DNA of 46,871 bases from Lachnoclostridium sp. UBA1308 (GCA_002307215.1 DBTU01000008.1:1-46871), one strand, 5' to 3'. Numbered from the stretch's first letter, positions 17,630 to 26,211 are shown. The notes: generated from the letters alone by a model not told the origin. A program made the numbers and translations.

Positions 17630-18276
17630 AAATTACTTTTGTTAAATTCAAGCATTCCGCTGTCTCTTAATCTGCAGAGCTCCGCAGACATTGCGCTTCG
17701 ATCGACGGAAAGGTAATCAGCGAGCTCTTGACGGTTAAAAGGTATCGTAAAATGATTGCTTCCTGCCCTTTGAGCTTCGAAGGATAAGTAGGCCAGAAGC
17801 TTTTCCCGTGTGCTACGCTTTTGTATGAACTCTATCTTTTGGTTCAGTATGAGATTTTTCATTGCCAGAATGCGTAACATGTTCTGAATGATTCGGTTGT
17901 GGAAATTGCAGGCGTTGGTACAGGAGGTTGTCAGACGCCGATAATCAATAAAAAGAATATCGCTTTCGGCAGTTGCAATAACACTGACCGGAAGCTTTTT
18001 TATATTTGCACAGACAAAAGTTTCACCAAACAACATACCTTGGTCAAGGTTAGTAAGAAGGGCGCGGTTCCCGTAATAATCCTCCTTGATTACTTGAGCT
18101 TGCCCGGTGAGTAGGATGCCTACATTAACTGCAGCATCCCCAATTTGGAAAATTGTCCGGTTCTTATGATAGTGAGTAGTGTGTGCTTTTAAGCAAGTGA
18201 GTAACGAAGTGAAATCTGCTTCGTCGATGCCCTCAAATAGAGTGATGGATTTTAGTGTATCATAATATTTTTTCAT
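17614..18276 (-). CDS. Crp/Fnr-family transcriptional regulator
   Basis: A 220-residue regulator. Residues about 12-125 form the cyclic-nucleotide-binding-like beta barrel (LFEGIDEADFTSLLTCLK, then NVGILLTGQAQVIKEDYYGN and GMLFGETF); the C-terminal winged helix contains FNRQELADYLSVDRSAMSAE (recognition helix) and ends soon after. No N-terminal cysteine cluster is present, so it is not a standard Fnr sensor. The start at 18274-18276 is preferred because the upstream extension repeats MKKGMVI-type codons also seen before 46271. It is divergent from a ferredoxin-like gene. Confidence 0.88.
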   Translation of the reverse strand: MKKYYDTLKSITLFEGIDEADFTSLLTCLKAHTTHYHKNRTIFQIGDAAVNVGILLTGQAQVIKEDYYGNRALLTNLDQGMLFGETFVCANIKKLPVSVIATAESDILFIDYRRLTTSCTNACNFHNRIIQNMLRILAMKNLILNQKIEFIQKRSTREKLLAYLSFEAQRAGSNHFTIPFNRQELADYLSVDRSAMSAELCRLRDSGMLEFNKSNFNLLS

Positions 18277-18283
18277 AAAAATA

Positions 18284-18430
18284 ACCATGCCTTTCTTCAT
18301 AGCCTGCAAACTTTTGGCCGCAGGCACAAATTTGCGTGTGAAAATAGCTTTTTATTTTCACTCTAGCTCCCATGTGCCGCCTTCGGCGGTTCTCAAATCA
18401 GGGGTGAGAAATTGTTCTTTATTTCACACT
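18284..18430 (-). repeat. Intergenic repeat, copy G (two hairpins and linkers)
   Basis: Read on the minus strand: a GTGTGAAAT hairpin (18405-18428), a 40-base linker (18365-18404) 95% identical to 22293-22332, a second hairpin with perfect 9-base arms (18338-18346 and 18353-18361), then AAATTTGTGCCTGCGG as in the core linkers. It forms the 5' leader of the Crp-family gene. Confidence 0.65.
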
Positions 18431-18441
18431 AACCTTATTTG

Positions 18442-18478
18442 GTTGTAAATACAACATACTTTTTTCTTTTAATATAGT
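18442..18478 (+). promoter_or_regulatory. Promoter-operator for the ferredoxin-like gene
   Basis: GTTGTAAATACAAC at 18442-18455 is a perfect palindrome (GTTGTA-AA-TACAAC) that overlaps a possible -35 (TACAAC) placed 18 bases before TATAGT at 18473-18478. The divergent Crp/Fnr-family protein is the natural candidate to bind it, though the half-site spacing is shorter than the classic Fnr or Crp site. Confidence 0.4.
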
Positions 18479-18581
18479 AAACTCAGGTCATAAAGTCAAT
18501 TAGGAAAATAATTGTTGATAGAAGTATCTGATATGAAAAATATAATATGTACCACCGCAGAGTGGGGAGTGGAGGATTATA

Positions 18582-19286
18582 ATGATAAGAAAAATAATTA
18601 GAATAGATGAGGAAAAATGTAACGGTTGTGGATTATGTGCTGCTGCCTGTCATGAGGGGGCAATCTCTATGGTGGAGGGTAAGGCAAAATTGCTTCGCGA
18701 TGATTACTGTGACGGTCTTGGCGCCTGCCTGCCCTCTTGCCCGACGGAGGCGATCAGCTTTGAGGAAAGAGAAGCAGAGGAATTTAATGAACAAGCAGTG
18801 AAGGAGGCAATCATGAATAAACAAGGTGAGAAGCTTCCCAGTGGATGCCCCGGAACACAATCCAAGATGCTTCATCCTGCAAAGGAGCAGCAAGAAAAGA
18901 CAGAAGGTCATGAAAGTGTCAGTCGTCTGGCACAGTGGCCTGTGCAGATTAAGCTAGTTCCCATCAACGCCCCTTACTTTACGAATGCAAATCTTCTGAT
19001 TGCAGCAGACTGTGCCGCATATGCATATGCTGATTTTCACAATCAGTATATGAAAAATAAGATTACGATCATTGGATGTCCAAAGCTTGATGAGGGAGAT
19101 TACAGTGAGAAGCTGACAGCCATCATCAAGGGTAACGAAATTAAGAGTGTAACAGTAGTTCGTATGGAGGTTCCTTGCTGTGGCGGTATTGAAAATGCTG
19201 TTAAGAGAGCAATTCAAAATAGCGGCAAATTCCTTCCCTGGCAGGTAGTTACCATTTCGACGGACGGACAGGTATTGGAAGCATAA
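18582..19286 (+). CDS. Two-cluster ferredoxin-domain protein
   Basis: A 234-residue soluble iron-sulfur protein. The N-terminal ferredoxin domain has one canonical cluster motif, CNGCGLCAAACHEGAI (from residue 11), and one variant motif, CDGLGACLPSCPTEAI, in which the second cysteine is replaced by leucine. The rest (about 100-234) contains GCPKLDEGDYSEKL and EVPCCGGIENAV, further cysteines that may hold a metal or bind flavin. I recall similar proteins next to hybrid-cluster proteins and Crp-type regulators in clostridia, but no hcp gene is seen here. GGAGG precedes ATG 18582. Confidence 0.75.
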   Translation: MIRKIIRIDEEKCNGCGLCAAACHEGAISMVEGKAKLLRDDYCDGLGACLPSCPTEAISFEEREAEEFNEQAVKEAIMNKQGEKLPSGCPGTQSKMLHPAKEQQEKTEGHESVSRLAQWPVQIKLVPINAPYFTNANLLIAADCAAYAYADFHNQYMKNKITIIGCPKLDEGDYSEKLTAIIKGNEIKSVTVVRMEVPCCGGIENAVKRAIQNSGKFLPWQVVTISTDGQVLEA

Positions 19287-19314
19287 GCTGAAAACATAGA
19301 ATAACGAAAGATAT

Positions 19315-19396
19315 TTATAACCACATCGATGAATCTGGAATATTGGAATTTTCTATATGCCGGTATTCCAATCCAAATCATCAGGATGTGGTTATT
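19315..19396 (+). terminator. Long imperfect hairpin, possible terminator
   Basis: ATAACCACATC and GATGTGGTTAT form an 11-base stem enclosing a second partly paired region (around ATTGGAAT/ATTCCAAT), followed by TTTT. It sits 30 bases after the ferredoxin-like gene. Confidence 0.5.
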
Positions 19397-19444
19397 TTAC
19401 GTGATATTAGAAAGAGAAATAATGGTAAAATATATAATATGAAA

Positions 19445-19472
19445 TTGAATTAATTCCCAAATATGTTATAAT
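19445..19472 (+). promoter_or_regulatory. Promoter of the ABC transporter operon
   Basis: TTGAAT at 19445-19450, 16-base spacer, TATAAT at 19467-19472. The leader to the first start codon is about 185 bases with no feature I recognise. Confidence 0.5.
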
Positions 19473-19663
19473 GAACAAAGTGACTCTAAAAAAATCTTAT
19501 ATTACCAAACTGGATATATGCAATACAGTGGAACAGTGGAACGATGATAAATGGTGTTAAGAAAGGTGCAGTTTTGCACTTCCAAAAGTTGAGATTAATT
19601 ATAATGAAGGAGGATATATCGGACTTTTGTACTTGCTGTACACTAGCTCGATAAAAATAAGAG

Positions 19664-20443
19664 ATGGAGAATTTTAAGACAGTTGAGATAAAAGATCTTT
19701 CTATGAATTATGGTGCCAAGGAGGTCTTAAAGGGTATCAATCTAGAGGTACATAAAGGTGAAATTATTGGTTATATTGGGACGAACGGTGCCGGTAAAAG
19801 CACAACGATTAAGATTATTCTTGGCATTGTGGAAGGCTGGCGAGGGGAAGTTAAGGTACTGGGTCAGGATATCAAGAAGGATACGATTGAGTATAAGAGA
19901 AAGATTGGGTATGTCCCCGAGGTTGCAGAGATTTATGATAATTTGACCGCGCGAGAATACCTTACTTTTATCGGCTCACTTTACGGGTTGAAATATGAAG
20001 TGGCAGATGAGAAGGCGGAAAGACTAATGATGGTGTTTGGTATTAAAGATGCTTATCAATCAAGAATTAACTCATATTCCAAGGGAATGAAGCAAAAGGT
20101 GTTACTTATCGCAAGTATGCTGCATAATCCCGACATTTTATTTTTGGATGAGCCCTTAAGCGGTCTGGATGCTAATAGTGTAATGATTGTTAAAGAAATT
20201 TTGTCAACACTTGCTAAGCAGGGGAAGACGATATTTTATTCTTCTCACATTATGGATGTCGTAGAACGAATCAGTAACCGAATCATTTTGATTAATGATG
20301 GTCAGATAGCAGCTGACGGCAGCTTCAAACAGCTGAAGGAAAGATCTAAAGAGGGTTCTCTGGAACAAATTTTTAATCAAATCACGGGTTTCAGTGAATA
20401 CGAGGCACTCGCAAAGCAATTTGTTTCAATTGTAGAAGAATAA
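19664..20443 (+). CDS. ABC transporter ATP-binding protein
   Basis: A 259-residue ATPase. Walker A is GTNGAGKSTT (near 42-51), the signature is YSKGMKQKVLL (near 137), Walker B with catalytic glutamate is DILFLDEPLSGLD (near 155-167), and the switch histidine is in YSSHIMD. This is the type that pairs with multi-helix permeases for export of peptides, lipids or drugs (CcmA/EcsA-like). The ribosome binding site before ATG 19664 is weak (AAGAG). The permease gene starts 25 bases after its stop. Confidence 0.92.
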   Translation: MENFKTVEIKDLSMNYGAKEVLKGINLEVHKGEIIGYIGTNGAGKSTTIKIILGIVEGWRGEVKVLGQDIKKDTIEYKRKIGYVPEVAEIYDNLTAREYLTFIGSLYGLKYEVADEKAERLMMVFGIKDAYQSRINSYSKGMKQKVLLIASMLHNPDILFLDEPLSGLDANSVMIVKEILSTLAKQGKTIFYSSHIMDVVERISNRIILINDGQIAADGSFKQLKERSKEGSLEQIFNQITGFSEYEALAKQFVSIVEE

Positions 20444-20468
20444 GTTGTTTGGCAGAATGGAGATTACG

Positions 20469-22097
20469 ATGGATTTTAAACTGCTCAAAATATTAGATAA
20501 GTGCAAACCGCTGTTTCAAAGGATGGATATTGATTATGAGGTAATGAGGAGAATTCTTTATATTAAGCTTTTACTGGATGGAAGAAGAGTGCCTACGGTA
20601 TTTGGCAATAATAAAAAAGGTAAGGATGCGGATGATAAGAATATGTTCCTTCGATCATTATGGATATATCTATTGATGGGATTAATTCTTTTGCCCTTTG
20701 TTATGATGAAAAACAATTATCTTTTTCAGATGAGTATTGTGTTCGGCATCGTCATGTTTCTTGTCATGACCTCTCTCATCTCCGATTTTTCTTCTGTTCT
20801 GCTGGATATAAGGGATAGGAGCATTATCGGAAGCAGGCCGGTAGGGCGTAAGACCTTAAGCATGGCAAAATCGATCCATATACTTTATTACATGCTTGCG
20901 CTGACCGCCGCACTTGTTGGTCCCGCACTTGTAGCCAGCCTGTTCTTTCAGGGCCCGGTGTTCTTTCTCCTCTTTATAGTTTCGCTGATTTTAGTTAATA
21001 TCTTTTGTATTGTACTTACCACATTGGTCTATTTTCTGGTGCTACGTTTTTTTGATGGAGAGAAGCTGAAGGATATTATTAATTATATTCAGATAATCCT
21101 CTCCCTTGTAGTTATGGTGGGATACCAGCTGATAGGAAGAATGTTTCGTATTGTCGATCTAAAGATCGACTTTAAGCCCGGATGGTGGCAATATCTGATT
21201 CCCCCGATTTGGTTTTCTGCGCCGTTTCAGATGCTAAAGAAATCAGAAATCAATAATTATTTTATTATATTTTCAGCAATGACGGTTATCATACCGTTGG
21301 TATCCTTGATTATTTACATCAGGCTGATGCCTCTGTTTGAGAAGAATCTTCAAAAACTTGGTAATAACAATGGAAACAGAGTTAAAAGGAAAAGAAAATC
21401 AGAAGGGCTGTTAGTGAAGCTGCTATGCCATAACAAGGAAGAGAAGATATTTTACAGCTTTTCCATGAAGATGATGAAAAATGAACGGAGCTTTAAGCTG
21501 AAGGTATATCCAACCATCGGTTTTTCGTTAATTTTTCCTTTTCTATTTCTCTTTCAATCCCTTCAGGGTTCCGGCATTAAGGAACTGACACAAGGTAAGA
21601 CCTATCTGTTCATCTATTTCTGCGGAATCATGCTGCCGACGCTGCTCATGATGACAAGATATTCGGAGAGCTATAAAGCGTCATGGATTTACAAAGCACT
21701 GCCGATTGGCAATCTAAAATCGGTGTATCAAGGAACGATAAAGGCTTTTATTATAAGAATTTTTCTTCCTGTATACGCAATTGAAGCAGCTGTTTTTGGT
21801 GTATTGTATGGAACGAGAATCATACCGGATTTATTTGCGGTTTTACTTAATTTGCTGATATTTAGTATCCTGTGTTTCCTGTTGCTCGATAAAAAGCTAC
21901 CTTTTTCAATTGCATTTAATACAACACAACAGACTAATTCGGGGATGGGAATTGCGCTGATATTTTTGCTGGTGGTTCAGGTGGGACTGCATTTTATCGC
22001 CACTCTTTTTGCATATGGTGTATTCATCTATCTATGTATCAGTGTGATAATCCTTATCATCCTTTGGGAGACTGCATTTGCAGTCTCGCATTCCTAA
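20469..22097 (+). CDS. ABC transporter permease
   Basis: A 542-residue membrane protein with about ten to twelve hydrophobic helices in two groups (about 75-300 and 345-540), separated by a basic stretch (NRVKRKRKSE). No motif identifies a substrate; the size and layout fit ABC-2-like permeases encoded beside a single ATPase. Start 20469 is preferred: it follows GGCAGAATGGAGATT, the same ribosome-binding context as rnr and the PaaK-like gene, and the upstream open frame (20445) lies in that sequence. Its stop codon overlaps the end of a small gene on the opposite strand. Confidence 0.82.
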   Translation: MDFKLLKILDKCKPLFQRMDIDYEVMRRILYIKLLLDGRRVPTVFGNNKKGKDADDKNMFLRSLWIYLLMGLILLPFVMMKNNYLFQMSIVFGIVMFLVMTSLISDFSSVLLDIRDRSIIGSRPVGRKTLSMAKSIHILYYMLALTAALVGPALVASLFFQGPVFFLLFIVSLILVNIFCIVLTTLVYFLVLRFFDGEKLKDIINYIQIILSLVVMVGYQLIGRMFRIVDLKIDFKPGWWQYLIPPIWFSAPFQMLKKSEINNYFIIFSAMTVIIPLVSLIIYIRLMPLFEKNLQKLGNNNGNRVKRKRKSEGLLVKLLCHNKEEKIFYSFSMKMMKNERSFKLKVYPTIGFSLIFPFLFLFQSLQGSGIKELTQGKTYLFIYFCGIMLPTLLMMTRYSESYKASWIYKALPIGNLKSVYQGTIKAFIIRIFLPVYAIEAAVFGVLYGTRIIPDLFAVLLNLLIFSILCFLLLDKKLPFSIAFNTTQQTNSGMGIALIFLLVVQVGLHFIATLFAYGVFIYLCISVIILIILWETAFAVSHS

Positions 22098-22240
22098 CGG
22101 ATGGGCATCTCCTGTGGAAAGGAAGGTGTTGCAGTAGAGGGATCCGGTTGCGCAATCTCCGGTTTTTCGGGTACATTATTATTGTATTCATTATTCGGGT
22201 TACTGTTTTTCTCGTCATTTGTGTCTGACTTTTTTCTCAT
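22094..22240 (-). CDS. Small 48-residue polar protein
   Basis: A minus-strand open frame: MRKKSDTNDEKNSNPNNEYN at the start, then a proline-rich second half ending PQEMPIR. It is very hydrophilic, rich in Asn, Pro and Glu, with no hydrophobic segment, so probably disordered. AAAGGA lies about nine bases before the ATG (22238-22240), which supports translation. Its 3' end overlaps the stop of the ABC permease gene by four bases, tail to tail. It lies about 215 bases downstream of the DUF2680-like gene on the same strand. Function unknown. Confidence 0.5.
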   Translation of the reverse strand: MRKKSDTNDEKNSNPNNEYNNNVPEKPEIAQPDPSTATPSFPQEMPIR

Positions 22241-22269
22241 ATTTCATTTCCTTTCATTTATCAGATAAT

Positions 22270-22387
22270 TGTGAATTGTAAAGCAATTCACACCCCTGAT
22301 TTGAGAGCCGCGGAAGGCGGCACATGGGAGCTGGATTGAAAAGGTAACTGCAGGATACGGAAGGATTTTCCGTACTATGCAGTTACC
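22270..22387 (+). repeat. Intergenic repeat, linker copy with flanking hairpins
   Basis: Hairpin TGTGAATTG/CAATTCACA (22270-22292), then a 40-base linker (22293-22332) 95% identical to the reverse complement of 18365-18404, then a strong hairpin GGTAACTGCA/TGCAGTTACC (22343-22387, with inner ACGGAA/TTCCGT pairing). The last hairpin may terminate transcription between the convergent genes. Confidence 0.65.
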
Positions 22388-22455
22388 CATTTATATGAAT
22401 GAAAGTTAATATTACTTATTGCTATTTTCATCGTAACCTATCACTACAGTTTCAA

Positions 22456-22851
22456 TTATTTACTGCCTTTCGGTCTTGCTAACGGGAAATCCCCACTGGA
22501 TTTCATCTTGCTGAAACGATCCATCATGCGAGCCTTTAAAGCGGTTGCATCATCCTTACCGATCATACCAAGTTCAGCGAATTTGTCCATAAGCTTAATT
22601 TCTGCTTTCATTTCATTTTCAATTAAGGAATATACCTCAGCCTTCTGGCTTTCTGACAGAGAATTCCACTTTTCAGTGGCTTTTTTCATTGCATCATCAA
22701 AAGCAGCTCTTTTTTCCTGTTGACTCTGATTGTTCTCTGACAGTGTTATCGATTCGGTATTTGTCTCAGCTGCAAAGGCGTAAACAGGGCTTAAACTGAC
22801 ACATCCTAGCATACACGCAATAGCCATACTGCCTAATTTCGCTTTCAACAT
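22456..22851 (-). CDS. Secreted DUF2680-like protein
   Basis: A 131-residue exported protein. It begins with a signal peptide (basic MLKAKLG, hydrophobic core, likely cleavage after AFA near residue 27). The mature part is a charged helical region with WNSLSESQKAEVYSLIENEM and KLMDKFAELGMIGKDDATALK, matching the DUF2680 pattern of clostridial surface proteins. Role unknown. GAGG lies eight bases before the ATG on the minus strand. Confidence 0.75.
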   Translation of the reverse strand: MLKAKLGSMAIACMLGCVSLSPVYAFAAETNTESITLSENNQSQQEKRAAFDDAMKKATEKWNSLSESQKAEVYSLIENEMKAEIKLMDKFAELGMIGKDDATALKARMMDRFSKMKSSGDFPLARPKGSK

Positions 22852-23021
22852 ATCGCTTCCTCACTTTCCAGAATAACAATGAGTAAATTAACTTTCTGAA
22901 TTAGTATTTCCAACGTTACTAATGATATTGTGAATTTTTTCATATTTTTATTGGAAGACTATGCATATCTTAGGATAAAAATTTGATTTTATCTTCATTT
23001 AAGCAGCAGGACAGTATCTGG

Positions 23022-23050
23022 TTGACGTCTATAACAGTGACTAGTATAAT
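23022..23050 (+). promoter_or_regulatory. Promoter of the large HTH gene
   Basis: TTGACG at 23022-23027, 17-base spacer, TATAAT at 23045-23050, about 60 bases before the start codon. Confidence 0.65.
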
Positions 23051-23112
23051 TCAATTAATCCACTCGAACTTTTACCGGCACTGTGGAAAAAAAGAACATA
23101 GGAGAGCATACT

Positions 23113-24576
23113 ATGGCACAGGTTTATACAAGGCTTGGATATTTGATGGATATCCTTGCGATTTCCGGAAAAGAATTAGCCTTGGAGATAGGTACGGATA
23201 CGACTACAATCAGTAAATGGAGAAACGGTCAGAGAAAATTGCGTACTCGTTCAGACTTTACCAAAGCAATGAGTAAATACTTTCTTGGGAAGGACTTTGC
23301 CTTTCAGCGACAGAAGCTGTTGGCAATACTTCAGGATAATGGCTATGACACAGAGCATTTGTCGGAAGATTTCATTGTTGATGCACTGTCCGGTTGGATA
23401 ACAGAAGAAGGGGAAGAAATCGAAGATCTGACACAACATGGGAATAGCAATAATGAGAATGTTTCAATTCAAATATATAATGGCTTTGAAGGTTGGAAAG
23501 AGGCAACAAATAGGTTTTGGGAAGAAATAAGTACCATGCAGCCGGGGCAAAAAGCATACATTGGAGATTTGGGAGATATACAATGGGATCTGGTAGAACC
23601 GGAGTATATTCATAAAATGGTAGAAAGTATTTTGAAAATCGTCAGAGCAGGCCACAAGCTTGTTATTATTGATTCCATGACGGATGAATACAAGCCGTAT
23701 GTAGTGATACGGCGATGGCTGCCGGTCTATCTGTCAGAGCATGTGGAAGTACGATATATTCAGAGGAATGTGGATGAGTTATATCATAAAAGCATTTATA
23801 TGATTGAAGATCATTTGGCAATCAGCAGAATGAGTATTGATGAAGGTAATGTAGAGAACATTACTATGTTTTATCGGGATCCATCAAGCGTAACTTTCTA
23901 TCAGAAAGTGATGAATGCAATTTTAAATAATTCCAGAAAGCTGATCTTTGGCTCTGATTTAAGTAATCCGCTCCACATGGTGCAAATTATGGAAGAGAAT
24001 TTTAAGAGTTATCAGCTGACCTATATGATTAATCCGATGCCTACCTTTCGAAATATGCCTCCTGAGCTGTTAGGAAAAATACTGGAGGATAACGGAGTAG
24101 AATCATCCTTACGAATCCTTTGTATGGAGGCTAATCAAAAACGTCGGGAAATTCGTAACAGATGTAATTATATACAAATATACGACCTGGATGAGCTGGA
24201 AGCGGCAATTCATACAGAGGCGATTATTGATTATGATTTATCAAGAATTGTCGGTAAGAATGTAACGATCAAACAGGAATATTTCCGTGAATATCTGCGG
24301 TATCTTTCTCAAATAACAAATACGGATACGTATCATTTGATATTGACCTCTTTTCGAGGTCTTAATCTTAATGTTGACCGCAGCTCCATCAGTGTACAAG
24401 ATGACAGTATTGTGATAGCTTGGAATGCTCATCTGTTTGACAGGGCTATCTATTGTAAAGAACTAACAGTGGTGGGTGGATATTTTCAATATCTGAAGGA
24501 TATCTGGAGCCGTATTCCGCTCATATCAAAAAATGATAAATGGACACAAAAACAGTTTAGTCGTCTACTGGAATGA
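23113..24576 (+). CDS. Large helix-turn-helix protein, possible regulator
   Basis: A 487-residue protein. The first about 60 residues form an Xre-type helix-turn-helix (LGYLMDILAISGKELALEIG then TDTTTISKWRNGQRKL). Residues 60-120 are a linker, and the remaining about 360 residues have no membrane segment or motif that I recognise; pieces such as KAYIGDLGDIQWDL and KLIFGSDLSNPLHM suggest an alpha/beta ligand- or enzyme-like domain. GGAG is eight bases before ATG 23113. It lies just upstream of the amine/glutamate operon and may control it, but it has its own promoter. Confidence 0.7.
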   Translation: MAQVYTRLGYLMDILAISGKELALEIGTDTTTISKWRNGQRKLRTRSDFTKAMSKYFLGKDFAFQRQKLLAILQDNGYDTEHLSEDFIVDALSGWITEEGEEIEDLTQHGNSNNENVSIQIYNGFEGWKEATNRFWEEISTMQPGQKAYIGDLGDIQWDLVEPEYIHKMVESILKIVRAGHKLVIIDSMTDEYKPYVVIRRWLPVYLSEHVEVRYIQRNVDELYHKSIYMIEDHLAISRMSIDEGNVENITMFYRDPSSVTFYQKVMNAILNNSRKLIFGSDLSNPLHMVQIMEENFKSYQLTYMINPMPTFRNMPPELLGKILEDNGVESSLRILCMEANQKRREIRNRCNYIQIYDLDELEAAIHTEAIIDYDLSRIVGKNVTIKQEYFREYLRYLSQITNTDTYHLILTSFRGLNLNVDRSSISVQDDSIVIAWNAHLFDRAIYCKELTVVGGYFQYLKDIWSRIPLISKNDKWTQKQFSRLLE

Positions 24577-24626
24577 GTTATTTAATACAGCCAATATTAT
24601 GCCAACAAATATGTATTGATAATATA

Positions 24627-24655
24627 TTGACATTATCGATAGCCCAATATATAAT
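24627..24655 (+). promoter_or_regulatory. Consensus promoter of the amine/glutamate operon
   Basis: TTGACA at 24627-24632, exactly 17 bases, TATAAT at 24650-24655. Both boxes match the vegetative consensus perfectly, which implies that output is limited after initiation. Confidence 0.8.
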
Positions 24656-24686
24656 AAGTTAAAATTAAATATTGAACCCATTAAAC

Positions 24687-24736
24687 GCGGCAAAGACGTT
24701 GTATTAGTTACTACTAATACATCGTCTTTTTTTATT
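24687..24736 (+). terminator. Leader attenuator (terminator with competing hairpin)
   Basis: The terminator stem is AAAGACG, TT, GTATTAG pairing with CTAATAC, AT, CGTCTTT, followed by a T run, 63 bases before the first gene. An alternative hairpin GCGGC-AAAGAC-GTTGT (24687-24702) uses the 5' arm of the terminator; its hexaloop has A at position 1 and G at position 4, as in RNA targets of ANTAR antiterminators. A convincing first ANTAR hairpin upstream is not visible. Confidence 0.65.
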
Positions 24737-24798
24737 TCAACCGTAAGTAATAATATGGATTTTGTCTAGTGGGTTCTAATAAAAGGAGAAATGAAATT

Positions 24799-26211
24799 AT
24801 GAAAAGTGGAAAACTTGGTTTAGGTAGTGCAGTAGCGGTATGTGTGGGCCTGATTGTTGCCACAAGTTGTTTGTTATCGTTGGGTATGGGCATCGGCCTT
24901 TCCGGTAAAGCATTTATATTACCCTTGTTTGTCGTAGTAATACTGAATGCTTTCATCGCATTATCGTTTGCTGAATTGCATCGACTCATGCCAAATGTTG
25001 ATGGAGGGGTTGGACAGTATTCGTTGGTAGGTATGGGACCTCTTGCATCCTTGATTTCAAATGTTTCAGCATATGTTATTACAATGGTTCTTGCTTCCTC
25101 AGTGGAAGCAGCAATGTGCGGTATGGTACTACATGAATTCATTCCGGCCATACCGGCACCGGTCATCGGAATCACGGTTCTCGTGGTGCTTACTGTTATT
25201 AATTTCTTTGGAGTGGATATATTTTCAAAGGTTCAGAATACGGCAGTATTTCTGTTGGTTGGCTCGCTGATCGCAATGGGTATCATCAGCTTCTTTAAAC
25301 TCGGTACAGGTACTGTAATTACCCCGGAAATGCAAACAGCGCCAAGTGTTTCAGGAATCGGCGGAGTCATGAGTCTTGCAGCGATTGCTTTTTGGTTGTT
25401 TATCGGCGTGGAATTTATCATTCCGGTTGCTAAGGATTTAAAGAATGCCAGAAGAGATGTATTATTATCAATGATTATAGCACTGGTTTTATTGTTTGTT
25501 GTACAGGCGGTATTAGGCTGCGGAATGACTAATTATGTTACCCTCGCGGATTTATCCGGTAGTGCAATGCCCCATATGGTGTTTGCGGAAGCACTTCTTG
25601 GAAGCGCAGGTAAGATATGGATGGGAATTATTACACTGTTAGCAGGTATCAGTACTCTGAATACCGTTTTAGCAAGTAGTGCCAGAATCGTACTTGGTAT
25701 GGCGGAAGAGGGTATGATGCCTAAATTCTTTAAAATCGAGAATAAAGCAAAGGCTCCTGTTTTTGGATTGCTTCTTATCGCAGGAGCTGATTTTCTTCTT
25801 ATTGTTACGGGCTTTGTTAACTCCGGCGGATTGACCAATGCAATACTGGCAGCCTCTTGTTTCTGGCTGTTATCCTATATCATGACGCATACCAATGTTC
25901 TTATTTTAAGAAAACGCTATCCGAATGCAGATAGGAATAAGAAATTAACGCTGTGGGGTATTCCTCAAATTATAGGAATATTTGGTAATATTTATATGAT
26001 ATGGAATATAAGCGCAGACATGAAGTCAAGGATGGCTATTTATGAAGTGTTCGGGGTATTGTTTGCTATTCTTATCGTCTATGCCTTCACTTGGGTTATC
26101 GGTGTTATGAAGGTTAAGCCCTTTGCTCCGGTAAGCATGGATGAGATTAATGCAAATGCTATTGAATTTGAAATAAACGAAAAAGAAGCCGACACAGAAA
26201 TTGCTATCTAG
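24799..26211 (+). CDS. APC-family amino acid/amine permease
   Basis: A 470-residue membrane protein with about twelve helices. The N-terminus (GLGSAVAVCVGLIVATSC) has the APC-superfamily first helix, and the rest follows the family pattern (SVEAAMCGMVLHEF, FWLFIGVEFIIPVAKDLKN). It is likely to import the substrate of the operon it heads, an amino acid or amine. AAGGAG is ten bases before ATG 24799. The glutamine-synthetase-like gene follows after 17 bases. Confidence 0.88.
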   Translation: MKSGKLGLGSAVAVCVGLIVATSCLLSLGMGIGLSGKAFILPLFVVVILNAFIALSFAELHRLMPNVDGGVGQYSLVGMGPLASLISNVSAYVITMVLASSVEAAMCGMVLHEFIPAIPAPVIGITVLVVLTVINFFGVDIFSKVQNTAVFLLVGSLIAMGIISFFKLGTGTVITPEMQTAPSVSGIGGVMSLAAIAFWLFIGVEFIIPVAKDLKNARRDVLLSMIIALVLLFVVQAVLGCGMTNYVTLADLSGSAMPHMVFAEALLGSAGKIWMGIITLLAGISTLNTVLASSARIVLGMAEEGMMPKFFKIENKAKAPVFGLLLIAGADFLLIVTGFVNSGGLTNAILAASCFWLLSYIMTHTNVLILRKRYPNADRNKKLTLWGIPQIIGIFGNIYMIWNISADMKSRMAIYEVFGVLFAILIVYAFTWVIGVMKVKPFAPVSMDEINANAIEFEINEKEADTEIAI

